A stretch of DNA of 64,000 bases from an uncultured Desulfuromonas sp. (GTDB lineage: Bacteria > Desulfobacterota > Desulfuromonadia > Desulfuromonadales > Desulfuromonadaceae). The stretch is taken from NCBI RefSeq assembly GCF_963678835.1, contig NZ_OY787469.1, positions 248,001 through 312,000 of the forward strand, given 5' to 3'. This document shows, one piece after another, positions 41,050 through 49,907 of the stretch (its first letter is position 1; each line of letters opens with the position of its first letter). A model generated the notes under the pieces. That model was not told the DNA's origin. It did not search any database and was given only the letters and a program-made list of their open reading frames with translations. The translations under genes and the position numbers were made by a program.

Positions 41050-42600
41050 TTAGCTCGGTAGCTCTTGCAACTCATGAACTCTGGCGTAACGCGTTGATTA
41101 TCATCGCCAGCCTCTTTCTGCGCCGTCCGTGGCACCTGCCCCCCTTCCTCCGTATGTCGTTACATCTCAGCCCTTCTTTTCCGCAGCAGCGAACGTAGTG
41201 AATGTCGCCGCGAGGATCGTCGGCACTCGGTCTGAGCGTCAGCGTGTTTTGTCGACGCAAAAGTGCCCAGCGTGCGGGCGCGGAAGCCCGCGTCACGTGG
41301 GTACCACCTTCGCGAACGGATGAAGTTCGCTGGTGTGATCAGTTTCGGATGACGAACCACTGAAGGGCAAGATCAAAGTCAAGGTCGCCGGGTTTCGTCC
41401 CGGCAGCCGACATCCTTTTGATTGGCCGCTCCAAAGGATGCAAAAACCGGCTTGAACATCTCCTGAACCTGGATTCACCGACACTGAGTCTGTTTCCGTT
41501 ATGCGTCACAGATTCGGCTCGCCGCCCTTTAGGTCGGCGAATCGTGCAACGCATCATCTTTGGCGTAAAACGGTGATAACCGTTTGACGCCGTTCTCTAT
41601 TTTTTTCGTGGCACCAATTAAACGGGCGGGACGGTGCCCGCCCTTGCCTGGGTTTGTTATTAAGCAGCCAAGTCCTCCCGTTCAGCAGCACCGAACGCAA
41701 TGAACGTCAGCGCGATGGTTGTCGGCAACCTGTTTGAGGACAGATGCCGACTGGGCGAGTTTTGCCGACATCGCGATGTAAGAGAATGGAGAGAGGGAAC
41801 CCGGAGGGTGCAATGACGGGAGTCGATTTTGCGGTACTTTTGTCGATGCAAAAGTGCCCCGACGTGCGGGCGCGGAAGCCCGCGTCATGTGGGTACCACC
41901 TTCGCGAACGGATGAAGTTCGCTGGTGCGATTCGTTTCAAGTTGCAAACCACTGAAGCTCAAGATCAAAGTCAAGGTCGCCGGGTTTCGTCCCGGCAGCC
42001 GACATCCTTTTGACTGGCCGCTCAAAAGGATGCAAAAACCGGCTGAACACCTCCTGACCCTCAGATTAACCGACATTGAGTCTGTTTCCGTTGTGCTTCA
42101 CAGATTCGGCTCGCCGCCCTTTAGGTCGACGAATCCTGCAAATCATCGCCTGTGGCGTAAAACGGTGATAACAATCTTAAGTCGCGCTCTGTCTCCAGTG
42201 TGGCACCGATCAAACGGGCGGGACGGTGCCCGCCCTGCAGTCGTGTGTTATTGAGCTGCCAAGCTCTCCCGTTCAGCAGCGCCGAACGAAGAGAACGCAG
42301 AGAGGGATCCCGTAAGGGGCAATGGGGTTGTTATGAATCAGAGGAGCGAGAGGTGTTGCGTAAGATTTTTTACGTCAGCAAGGAAGAGGGAGAAGCCATA
42401 GTGATTCTATGGCGACGACCGATAACGCTGCTGACGTGAAAAAGATCCGCAACAACTCCGTGAAGGCTGATTGATGGCAGCCTTGAGAGTCGATTTTGTT
42501 CCCCTTTTGTCGACGCAAAAGGGGACCGACGGACGGGCGCACAAGCCCGCGTCACGTGGGGTACCACCTTCGCGAACGGATGGAGTTTGCCACAACGGAA
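41050..42600 (+). repeat. Dispersed multi-hairpin repeat, block C (decayed unit plus two tandem units)
   Basis: Two units in tandem, with the GTCGACGCAAAAG hairpin recurring at about 41253, 41843 and 42511 (periods of roughly 590 and 670 bases), preceded by an older degraded unit at 41050-41250. Each carries the ordered hairpins GCCGGG/CCCGGC, CATCCTTTTGA/TCAAAAGGATG, CGCCG/CGGCG, GGGCGG/CCGCCC, GTTC/GAAC, a CTTTTG/CAAAAG hairpin and GCGGGC/GCCCGC. The second unit includes the hairpin repeat at 42355. No protein-coding gene is supported in these 1.6 kb. Confidence 0.85.
42355..42453 (+). repeat. Hairpin repeat, copy 2
   Basis: Nested stems: GTTGCG/CGCAAC, then TTTT and ACGTCAGCA/TGCTGACGT, then an inner hairpin GCCATAG-TGATT-CTATGGC. 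The copy at 49146 is close; that at 3476 is distant but retains the fold. Confidence 0.75.
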
Positions 42601-42605
42601 AAGAC

Positions 42606-44732
42606 TCAGACAATCTCATCCTGAATCCGCGTATCAAACACCCGCTGACTCTTCTTCTCCGAACGCGGCAACGTGCCGTAATCGACCACCTCCAGCTCCA
42701 CACTGACCAGCAGTTGCTTCTTGATCTGATGCACCGCCTCGTGAATCAGCTCGGCACTGCGTCCGGCCTCCACGCCCTCGCCGCGTTCCACCACCATGCG
42801 CATGTGGTCGCGGGCTGAGTCGTCGTCGCGGCTGAGGTGAATCTGATACTCGCTGCCCAGACCCGGCACCAGGGAGAGAATCGTGTCAAGGCTGCTCGGG
42901 TAAATGTTGACACCGCGGAATTTGATGGTGTCGTCGGAGCGGCCTTTGATACGCGAATGGCGCGGCAGCGGATTGCCGCAACTGCAGGAGCCGGGGATAA
43001 TGCGGGTGATATCGTGGGTGCGATAGCGGATCAACGGTGCTGCCTCTTTGCACAAACTGGTCACCACCATCTCACCCCATTCACCGTCCGGCACCGGTTG
43101 CAGGGTTTCCGGGTCGATAATCTCCAGAATATAATAGTCACCCCAGTAGTGGATGCAGTCGTGATCGGAGCACTCGATGCCTGTTCCGGGGCCGTACAAT
43201 TCGGTTAAGCCAGTGATATCAAACAACTCGGCACCGCCGAACAGCTCGGAAATCTTGCGCCGCATCGACACCGACGAGCGCTCGGAACCATAGATGATCT
43301 TCTTGACATTGATCTGGTCGGCCAGACCGCGACGGTGAATCTCTTCCGCCATCAACAAAGCCATGGACGCCGTGGAGCAGAACACCGTCGACTGGAAATC
43401 GATCAGGAACTGGATCTGCATGTCAATGTTGCCCGGCCCGACCGGAACGGCCATGGCACCGATCTTCTCGCAGCCAAGTTGGAACCCCATACCGGCCGTC
43501 CACACGCCGTAACCAACGGCGATCTGGATGCGGTCCAGCGGCGTCACCCCGGCCATCTGGTAGCAGCGGGCGAAAAAGTCGGTCCAGTTGTCGAGATCTT
43601 TCTGAGTGTAGCACAGCACCTTGCGTTTGCCGGTGGTGCCGGAGCTGGCGTGAACACGGACAATCTGCTCAAAGGGGACGGCACGCAGCGGAAACGGGTA
43701 GCCGTCGCGCAGGTCGTTGGCATCGGTGAACGGCAGGCGTTGCAGGTCATCAAGGCTGACGATGCTCTCCGGTGTCACCCCGGCATGATCAAGTTGCTGG
43801 CGGTAAAAGCTCGACCCTTCATAGGCATGACGCACGGTCCACTGCAGACCGGCCAGCTGGTGGGCCTTGAGTTGTTCTGCGTTGTCAAACGCGGGCATAA
43901 AGTTCTGTTGACGCATATCGGGTTTCTCCAGACGGATATTGGTCAGACCGGCGGCGCCGAGGCGGCTGGCCTGTGGGCTGTCATGACTGGCCGCCCCCAA
44001 AAAGGCAGCACGTAACGCGGGGTCATTAAGTAACTGGTCGCTTTGCCCCTGCTGGACCATCTCACCGTTGGCCAGCAGATAGGCACGGTCAGATCCGCTC
44101 AGGGCACGGGCAGCGTTCTGCTCCACCAGCAGGATGGTGGTACCGCCGCGCGACAGTTGGTGGATAATGGCAAAGATTTCATCGGTGATTTTCGGTGCCA
44201 GGCCAAGGCTCGGTTCGTCAAGCAGCAGCAGGCGCGGGTGGGCCATCAATGCCCGGCCCATGGCCAGCATCTGCTGTTCGCCGCCGGACAGAGTACCGGC
44301 AAGTTGATTGCGCCGCTCCTTGAGCTTGGCAAAGCGTTGATAGACTTCATCGAGGCGGGTCTGTTGTTCTCCACGCCTTAGTTTGAGCGCCATGGCACCA
44401 AGGGTGAGGTTTTCCTCAACACTGAGATGCGGGAACACTTCGCGCCCTTCCGGGGAGAACGCCAAACCGTGGCGCACCATGGTGGCCGGAGCGTTGCCGG
44501 TGACCGGCTGGCCATCGAGGTGGATGGTGCCGCCGCTGGGTGTGACCAGGCCCATAACGCACTTAAGCAGGGTGCTTTTACCGGCACCGTTGGCGCCGAC
44601 CAGGGCGACGGTTTCGCCCTGATGAATCTGCAGATCGACGCCGAACAGGGCCTGCGCCGCGCCGTAGTGGGCGGTGAGGTTGGTGATTTCGAGCAGTGGA
44701 ACTTTGCGATCAGTGTTGTTTATAGCTGTCAT
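42606..44732 (-). CDS. Fusion of branched-chain amino-acid ABC ATPase (LivF) and phenylacetate-CoA ligase (PaaK)
   Basis: A 708-residue two-domain protein in one unbroken frame. Residues 12-246 are LivF: Walker A GANGAGKST (47-55), signature LSGGEQQ (148-154), Walker B LLLLDEP (167-173). A linker of about 25 residues follows. Residues 273-708 are a full-length phenylacetate-CoA ligase with AMP motif SSGTTGK (363-369) and TELYGPG. The ligase half activates aryl acids with ATP and CoA. The start was placed at MTAINN, since the longer frame begins in repeat DNA; no strong ribosome site is visible. It ends the leftward liv/ior locus. Confidence 0.88.
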   Translation of the reverse strand: MTAINNTDRKVPLLEITNLTAHYGAAQALFGVDLQIHQGETVALVGANGAGKSTLLKCVMGLVTPSGGTIHLDGQPVTGNAPATMVRHGLAFSPEGREVFPHLSVEENLTLGAMALKLRRGEQQTRLDEVYQRFAKLKERRNQLAGTLSGGEQQMLAMGRALMAHPRLLLLDEPSLGLAPKITDEIFAIIHQLSRGGTTILLVEQNAARALSGSDRAYLLANGEMVQQGQSDQLLNDPALRAAFLGAASHDSPQASRLGAAGLTNIRLEKPDMRQQNFMPAFDNAEQLKAHQLAGLQWTVRHAYEGSSFYRQQLDHAGVTPESIVSLDDLQRLPFTDANDLRDGYPFPLRAVPFEQIVRVHASSGTTGKRKVLCYTQKDLDNWTDFFARCYQMAGVTPLDRIQIAVGYGVWTAGMGFQLGCEKIGAMAVPVGPGNIDMQIQFLIDFQSTVFCSTASMALLMAEEIHRRGLADQINVKKIIYGSERSSVSMRRKISELFGGAELFDITGLTELYGPGTGIECSDHDCIHYWGDYYILEIIDPETLQPVPDGEWGEMVVTSLCKEAAPLIRYRTHDITRIIPGSCSCGNPLPRHSRIKGRSDDTIKFRGVNIYPSSLDTILSLVPGLGSEYQIHLSRDDDSARDHMRMVVERGEGVEAGRSAELIHEAVHQIKKQLLVSVELEVVDYGTLPRSEKKSQRVFDTRIQDEIV

Positions 44733-44786
44733 CGTTATTTCTGCATTCTCGCTCTGGCTAACTTTATCTGTTTGCGTGGCTTGGTG

Positions 44787-45288
44787 CCCACGTGACGTGG
44801 GCTTCCGCGCCCACACGTCGGGCCCCTTTTGCGTCGACAAAAGGGGCGCAAAATCGACCCCCGGACATTGCGCCCTACGGGTTCCCTCTCTCCACTCGCT
44901 TACGCCGTGATGTCGGCAAAAACTCGCTGACGCTCAAACAGTTTGCCGACAACCATCACGTCGACACTCCTTGCGTTCGGCGCTGCTGAACGGGGGAGCT
45001 TGGGTGCTAAAACACCAGCCGCCTTTGCCTTTCCCGGGGCCCCCTGTAACGCAGCCGGAATAAAAGGGCGGACTGGCGAAATAGAAGGACAAACTGTTTG
45101 AGGGCTGTTGCAAACAGACCGAGTTTTTGTCCTTCCGCCAGGGAGCCCTTTTATGGAGGGGACCCCGAAGGGGCAAGGCGCGGGGTGTCGTTTCTTTGCT
45201 GACTTTCTTTGGACTAAGTAAAGAAAGTCAGGCCCACCATGAAACAGTCAGTGGGGCGCAACCCCGCGTCACGTGGGAAACCTTCCCG
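44787..45288 (-). repeat. Long inverted repeat, left copy (multi-hairpin type)
   Basis: About 450-500 bases nearly identical to 51856-52343 in opposite orientation. It combines the GTGGGC/GCCCAC and CCCCTTTTG/CAAAAGGGG hairpins of the dispersed family with a 92-base nested hairpin (45062-45153: AAAAGGGC/GCCCTTTT outside, AGGACAAA/TTTGTCCT and CTGTTTG/CAAACAG inside) and CTGACTTTCTTT/AAAGAAAGTCAG (45199-45231). Confidence 0.9.
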
Positions 45289-45331
45289 CTTTTCACCAAG
45301 GCTTCATCCATGCACGAACATGGTGCAGAGA

Positions 45332-46108
45332 TCAAGCCGTCGCCTCCATACTCCCCAAATAAGCCTCCAACACCCGAGGATTACGCTGCACTTCTTCCGG
45401 CGTGCCACAAGCAATCACACCGCCACTATCAAGCACCACTACCTGATCAGCCAGACCCATGACCAGCTCCATGTCATGTTCCACCAGCAACAGCGTCTGC
45501 CCCTCTTGGCGCAGGCGGCGTAACTGCTGCTCTACGGCCAGGGTTTCGGTGGCATTGAGTCCGGCCACCGGCTCATCGAGCAGGATCAATTGCGGCTGAC
45601 TGACCGTGGCGCGCGCCAGCTCCAGACGTTTTTTATCGCCATAGGCCATCACCCCGGCGGGCCAATCGGCTTTGTCGGCAAGGCCGAAACGATCGAGCGC
45701 TTCGAGGGCGCGGAGTTTGAGCTGCCGTTCGCGATGACGCAGGTAAGGCAGGCGCAGCAGGGCCATGATCAGGCTGCTGCCCGCCTCATTATTGAGCCCG
45801 GCCAACACATTGTCGAGCACTGACAGCCGCTCGAACAACTTGAGATTCTGAAAGGTGCGCGCGACACCGAGTCGAGAGATCGCATGAGACGGCAACGTGC
45901 TGATCTCCTGACTGTTTGTTCCGTTGGCCAAACTGATCGAACCGCACGTTGGCGTCAACACACCGGTAATGCAATTGATCAGGGTACTTTTACCCGCACC
46001 ATTGGGGCCGATCAGCGCCGTGATCTGCCCTTGCGGCACTCTGAAGGTGACATCGGACAAAGCGGGCAGACCGCCGAACTGTTTGCTGACCGCGTCAAGA
46101 TGCAGCAT
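45332..46108 (-). CDS. livG: Branched-chain amino-acid ABC transporter ATPase
   Basis: A 258-residue LivG-type ATPase: Walker A GPNGAGKST, signature YGDKKRLELARA in the usual LivG form, Walker B LILLDEPVAGLN, H-loop VEHDMELVM, and the C-terminal VLEAYLG. It overlaps the end of livM by 14 bases. Partner of the LivF domain encoded beyond the repeat block. Confidence 0.93.
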   Translation of the reverse strand: MLHLDAVSKQFGGLPALSDVTFRVPQGQITALIGPNGAGKSTLINCITGVLTPTCGSISLANGTNSQEISTLPSHAISRLGVARTFQNLKLFERLSVLDNVLAGLNNEAGSSLIMALLRLPYLRHRERQLKLRALEALDRFGLADKADWPAGVMAYGDKKRLELARATVSQPQLILLDEPVAGLNATETLAVEQQLRRLRQEGQTLLLVEHDMELVMGLADQVVVLDSGGVIACGTPEEVQRNPRVLEAYLGSMEATA

Positions 46109-47093
46109 GGCGACTCCTGCGCAGGGCCTGGCGGGTTTTGATCAGGTCCACCAGGCCGGTGACAAAGCCCTGGGGCAGGAACATCAGCACCAGTACCAGA
46201 ATACCGCCGTGAACGAAATCTTTGTACGACTCAAACACATCGATCCACTCGGGCAACAAGGTGATGAGGGTGGCGCCAAACAGCGAGCCCCAGATCGAGC
46301 CCATACCGCCGATCACCACCATGATTACCAAATCGGTGGAGACAAAGATGTCGAAAGACGCCGGACTGATGTAGTTGTAGCAATGGGCGTAAAGACTTCC
46401 GGCGACCGAGGCCAGCACTGCCGACAGCACAAACACCTTCACCTTGCTGATTTGGGTATTAACACCGAGTGCGGCGGCCGCTGTTTCATCGCCAGCTAGA
46501 GCGGCAAGGCCGCGACCAACACCGCTGCGCACCAGATTGAGGCACAATAATAGACTCAGCAGTGCCATGCCCCACACCAGATAATGAAAACGCACTTCGT
46601 CGTCAAAGGCAAAGCTACCGATGGCCAGTGAGGGGATGCCGTAAAAACCGCTGACCCCACCGGTGACCTCGTCCCATTGCTGAAGGACGGTGTAGACCAC
46701 CAGATTGAAGCCGAGGGTGGCCATGGCCAGGTAGTGCCCGGACAGGCGCAGCGTGGGCACGCCGATGATCAGCGCCAGTAACGCGACCAGCACGGCAACG
46801 CCGAACATGGTTGGCCAGGGGGACAGCTCATAGGTGACGGTGCCGATGGCCGAGCCGTACGCACCGAGGCCGAAAAAGGCGGCATGGCCGAGGGAGATCT
46901 GACCGGCATAGCCAATGAACAGGTTGAGACCGAGCACGACGATGACGTGGATGGCGACCAGGTTGGACAGGCCAAGGGTGTAGGGGTTGTCCTGCACCAG
47001 CGGATAGAGCACAATCAACGCGCACAGCAGCGTGACCGTAAGGCCGGTGCGATGCAGGCGGATGAAATAGCTGAGATGTTCCTGGCGGGTCAT
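46095..47093 (-). CDS. livM: Branched-chain amino-acid ABC transporter permease
   Basis: A 332-residue permease with about nine helices and LivM motifs (LNLFIGYAGQISLGHAAFFGLGAYG, LALIIGVPTLRLSGHYLAMATLGF, VVIGGMGSIWGSLFGA). The start was placed at the ATG of MTRQEHL; an earlier TTG would add 18 residues, and neither has a convincing ribosome site. Separated from livH by iorAB, the Fic gene and repeats. Confidence 0.92.
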   Translation of the reverse strand: MTRQEHLSYFIRLHRTGLTVTLLCALIVLYPLVQDNPYTLGLSNLVAIHVIVVLGLNLFIGYAGQISLGHAAFFGLGAYGSAIGTVTYELSPWPTMFGVAVLVALLALIIGVPTLRLSGHYLAMATLGFNLVVYTVLQQWDEVTGGVSGFYGIPSLAIGSFAFDDEVRFHYLVWGMALLSLLLCLNLVRSGVGRGLAALAGDETAAAALGVNTQISKVKVFVLSAVLASVAGSLYAHCYNYISPASFDIFVSTDLVIMVVIGGMGSIWGSLFGATLITLLPEWIDVFESYKDFVHGGILVLVLMFLPQGFVTGLVDLIKTRQALRRSRHAAS

Positions 47094-47285
47094 GATATTT
47101 TTTTTCGCATTCTTAAAAGATAAAATACCGAGAAATAGATCAAGCAAAATTGAGGATCAAGTTCAATGACTTTTTTAATTCTTGGTGCGGGATCACGCAA
47201 AGGAAATCAGCCCCAGTTCTTAATTTTCTGTTATCCACCTGATCCTTCAATACCACCTATACCTAAACGACTTCATTGCGGCTTG

Positions 47286-48509
47286 TCATAAAAAAATTCC
47301 CACCTTATCAGGGTAGATTTCCGGAAACAATTTCCCGGCCATATCAACCGGCAGCCCGAGGCGTACCGGCCCTTTGGGCGTATCAGATACCAGAATCTTT
47401 TCGCTGACCAACTGCCCGACGATATCTCGGCCCTTTCGAGTGAGCCCGGTAAATGCCGCAGCTTCACCCCGGCCAAGCTCGCCATGAAGAATCACTTCTT
47501 TAATGACGTTGGCCGCTTCCAAATTCAGGCCCTGGTAACGCCCTGGACAGGGATCGGGAATCATGCGTTCGTGTCGAAGTCGGACGTAGCCGTCCACGCG
47601 TGAAAGCAGGTTATCAACATCCAACATCCGGGACATATAATCTGTTTGATCAAGGCATATATCGAGAAAATACGCGCACCATTCTATCACTCGTTTTTCC
47701 GAGAGGTTTCCACGACCATCTAAAGGCCCTTGCCTTACCATATCGGTATTTGCAAGCATGGCCTTGTATTTGTCACGATCTCTGGCCAATCCACGACTGA
47801 CGCTCCACAAGCCATAGCCGCGCACAGGAATAGACTTAAAATAGGCGTCCGTGAATAATCGAGCAACGCGACCGTTGCCATCGAAGAACGGGTGAATCCA
47901 CATCAGGCGATGATGTGCCGCCGCTGCCGCTATAATGCGGGTGTCGCCATGAACTCTTCCGGCATAAGTTGTTTCAAAAACCTGCAACATGTCAGAGATA
48001 ATGTCTTTTTGTGGGGCAACATGACGCCCGACAATAACTCCCCCAGTTCGCAATTCGCCACCAACGACTCGTATTCGCACGTCTTTTTCATTGTGCGTAA
48101 CATAGTGCATTGATTCCGGAAGTTGATCATAGAATTCTTTATGGACCCAACATAGAAATTCCTTACCGGCAGGACGAAACTCTTCACCAGAGACAAGTCT
48201 CTCAGCGATTATCCGCTGACAATGAATGTGAGCAAGGCCTTCGAGTTGCAGTTCGCGTTTGGCGGTATCCGCGTCATAGTGTCCATTTGTTGCATCTTCA
48301 ATATCGCTCGGGTGGGTGCTGTTCCCTTCAATCAGGTTGGAATAGTAACTGTTGACGATTCGCAACAGGTTCTCCACGGCTTGAAGAGTTTTTGGGTGGA
48401 GCTTCCCGGCAATAGCGGCAGAGCCGGCAATGACGTTGCACGCCTGGCTTCTAAGCTCGTCGCATTTTTCAATACTGGGCAACAGAGGCTGTATCGCTGT
48501 AATGTTCAT
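47286..48509 (-). CDS. Fic-family protein with C-terminal winged helix
   Basis: A 407-residue Fic protein. Inhibitory motif SNLIEGNS begins at residue 57 (class II), and the catalytic motif HPFFDGNGRVAR begins at residue 206. The C-terminal 100 residues (GEAAAFTGLTRKGRDIVGQLVSEKILV) form a winged-helix domain. By family it modifies a protein with AMP. It sits within the liv/ior locus, between iorB and livM, with repeat DNA on its upstream side. It is unrelated in detail to the Fic protein at 9264. Confidence 0.9.
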   Translation of the reverse strand: MNITAIQPLLPSIEKCDELRSQACNVIAGSAAIAGKLHPKTLQAVENLLRIVNSYYSNLIEGNSTHPSDIEDATNGHYDADTAKRELQLEGLAHIHCQRIIAERLVSGEEFRPAGKEFLCWVHKEFYDQLPESMHYVTHNEKDVRIRVVGGELRTGGVIVGRHVAPQKDIISDMLQVFETTYAGRVHGDTRIIAAAAAHHRLMWIHPFFDGNGRVARLFTDAYFKSIPVRGYGLWSVSRGLARDRDKYKAMLANTDMVRQGPLDGRGNLSEKRVIEWCAYFLDICLDQTDYMSRMLDVDNLLSRVDGYVRLRHERMIPDPCPGRYQGLNLEAANVIKEVILHGELGRGEAAAFTGLTRKGRDIVGQLVSEKILVSDTPKGPVRLGLPVDMAGKLFPEIYPDKVGIFL

Positions 48510-48784
48510 GTGCCAATCATAGCGCCAATCTTTTTAGCGCGCAACTATCAAGAAATAAGTAGAAAAATAAAACTTCAGAATCGAATCTCAGTGATTTAGT
48601 GCCGATCTTTGTTGCATTCGTTGAGTGAGAATATCGCAATCCCGCTGAAATATGCGATTGATCAGGTTGTCGGATATATCAAAGGCAAAAGCGTTATTCA
48701 TATGGCCTGTAGAGATGGAAAACGAAGCCGACATGATGAATTTTGAAATCTCTTTATGTAAGATCAAAAGCTTAAGGTTAAAGT

Positions 48785-49380
48785 CAAGGTCGCCGGGACT
48801 CGCCCCGGCAGGCGACATCCTTTTGACTTGCCGCTCAAAAGGATGCAAAAACCGGCTGAACACCTCCTGAACCTGGATCAACCGACAATGAGTTTGTTTC
48901 CGTGATGCTTCACAGATTCGGCTCGCCGCCCTTTAGGTCGGCGAATCGTGCAACGCATCAGCACTGGCGTAAAACGTTGATAATAATCGCCCGTCTCTCT
49001 CTATCTCTGGTGTGGCACCGATCAAACGGGTGGGACGGTGCCCACCCTTCAGTCGTGGGTTATTTAGCAATCCTGTCCTACCGTTCAGCAGTGAGGAAAC
49101 CCGTAGGGCGCATTGGGGTTGTTATTGATCAGATGAACGAGAGGTGTTGCTTGAAATTTTTTGCGTCAACAAGGCAGAGGGAGAAGCCATAGTAATTCTA
49201 TGGCGACGACCGATAACGCCGCTGACGTGAAAAAGATCTGCAACAACTCCGTGAATTCTGATTGATGACTACCCCTTGGAAGTCGATTTTGCGCCACTTT
49301 TGTCGACGCAAAAGTGGCCCGACGTGTGGGCGCGGAAGCCCACGTCACGTGCGTACCAAACCACACAAACGGATGAAACC
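48785..49380 (+). repeat. Dispersed multi-hairpin repeat, block D
   Basis: One full unit. Several stems differ from block C by paired changes: GGGTGG/CCACCC instead of GGGCGG/CCGCCC, and GTGGGC/GCCCAC instead of GCGGGC/GCCCGC. The hairpin GCCACTTTTG/CAAAAGTGGC is perfect here. It contains the hairpin repeat at 49146. The region 48510-48784 before it has no gene. Confidence 0.85.
49146..49244 (+). repeat. Hairpin repeat, copy 3
   Basis: GTTGC/GCAAC, TTTTT with GCGTCA/TGACGT, and inner GCCATAG-TAATT-CTATGGC. Same architecture as 42355-42453, with wobble-compatible differences. Confidence 0.75.
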
Positions 49381-49400
49381 CGCCAGAACACCCAAGCTGC

Positions 49401-49907
49401 TTAGACAGACCCTTCCAACCCAAGCCGAAAAGCCGCCAAATTCTGCTCAACAAACCGTTCAGGAGCCAACTGACGAATCGCCTCTTCACACTCTGCCACC
49501 GTACAGAACAACACCGCATCACGCACAGCCAAACCGAGCAAAATCAGGTTGGCTAGTACCGCATTACCCAAATCCCGCGCCAACTTGGCCGCAGCAATCC
49601 GTTTGCCGACACCGGGCTGTTCACTGCTGATCACCAGAGTGCCGTCGGCACGCAGCAACGGCTGATGCACACTGAGGTTGGCGTCCCACAATAACAGGCC
49701 GACATCGGCCTGACCGGCGCGGATCAACGGGCTGGCAAAGTCGCCGACCTTGATCGACGACAACACGGTGCCGCCGCGCTGGGCCATGCCGTGGGTTTCC
49801 GAGGTTAATACCGGGATGCCGCGATTCACCGCCACCTGGGCAATCACCCGGGTAAGAAACAGCACCCCTTGTCCGCCGATACCACTGACAATGATCTGCT
49901 GCTTCAT
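49401..49907 (-). CDS. iorB: Indolepyruvate:ferredoxin oxidoreductase, beta subunit
   Basis: A 168-residue gamma-type POR-domain subunit: QQIIVSGIGGQGVLFLTRVI, ETHGMAQRGGTVLSSIKVGD, NLILLGLAVRD. Its ATG overlaps the iorA stop (ATGA), so the pair is translated together. With IorA it oxidises aryl pyruvates from aromatic amino acids to aryl-acetyl-CoA, reducing ferredoxin. It is slightly short at the C-terminus compared with many homologues, but no break is visible. Confidence 0.93.
   Translation of the reverse strand: MKQQIIVSGIGGQGVLFLTRVIAQVAVNRGIPVLTSETHGMAQRGGTVLSSIKVGDFASPLIRAGQADVGLLLWDANLSVHQPLLRADGTLVISSEQPGVGKRIAAAKLARDLGNAVLANLILLGLAVRDAVLFCTVAECEEAIRQLAPERFVEQNLAAFRLGLEGSV

Noticed and set aside
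41050..42600. CRISPR array
   Set aside because: The repeats are ~600 bp units with internal hairpins, not short direct repeats separated by unique spacers, and no cas genes are near.
44733..44840. N-terminal extension of the livF-paaK frame by 36 residues
   Set aside because: The added residues are encoded by repeat DNA that gives the same peptide at 52290, and LivF homology begins after them.
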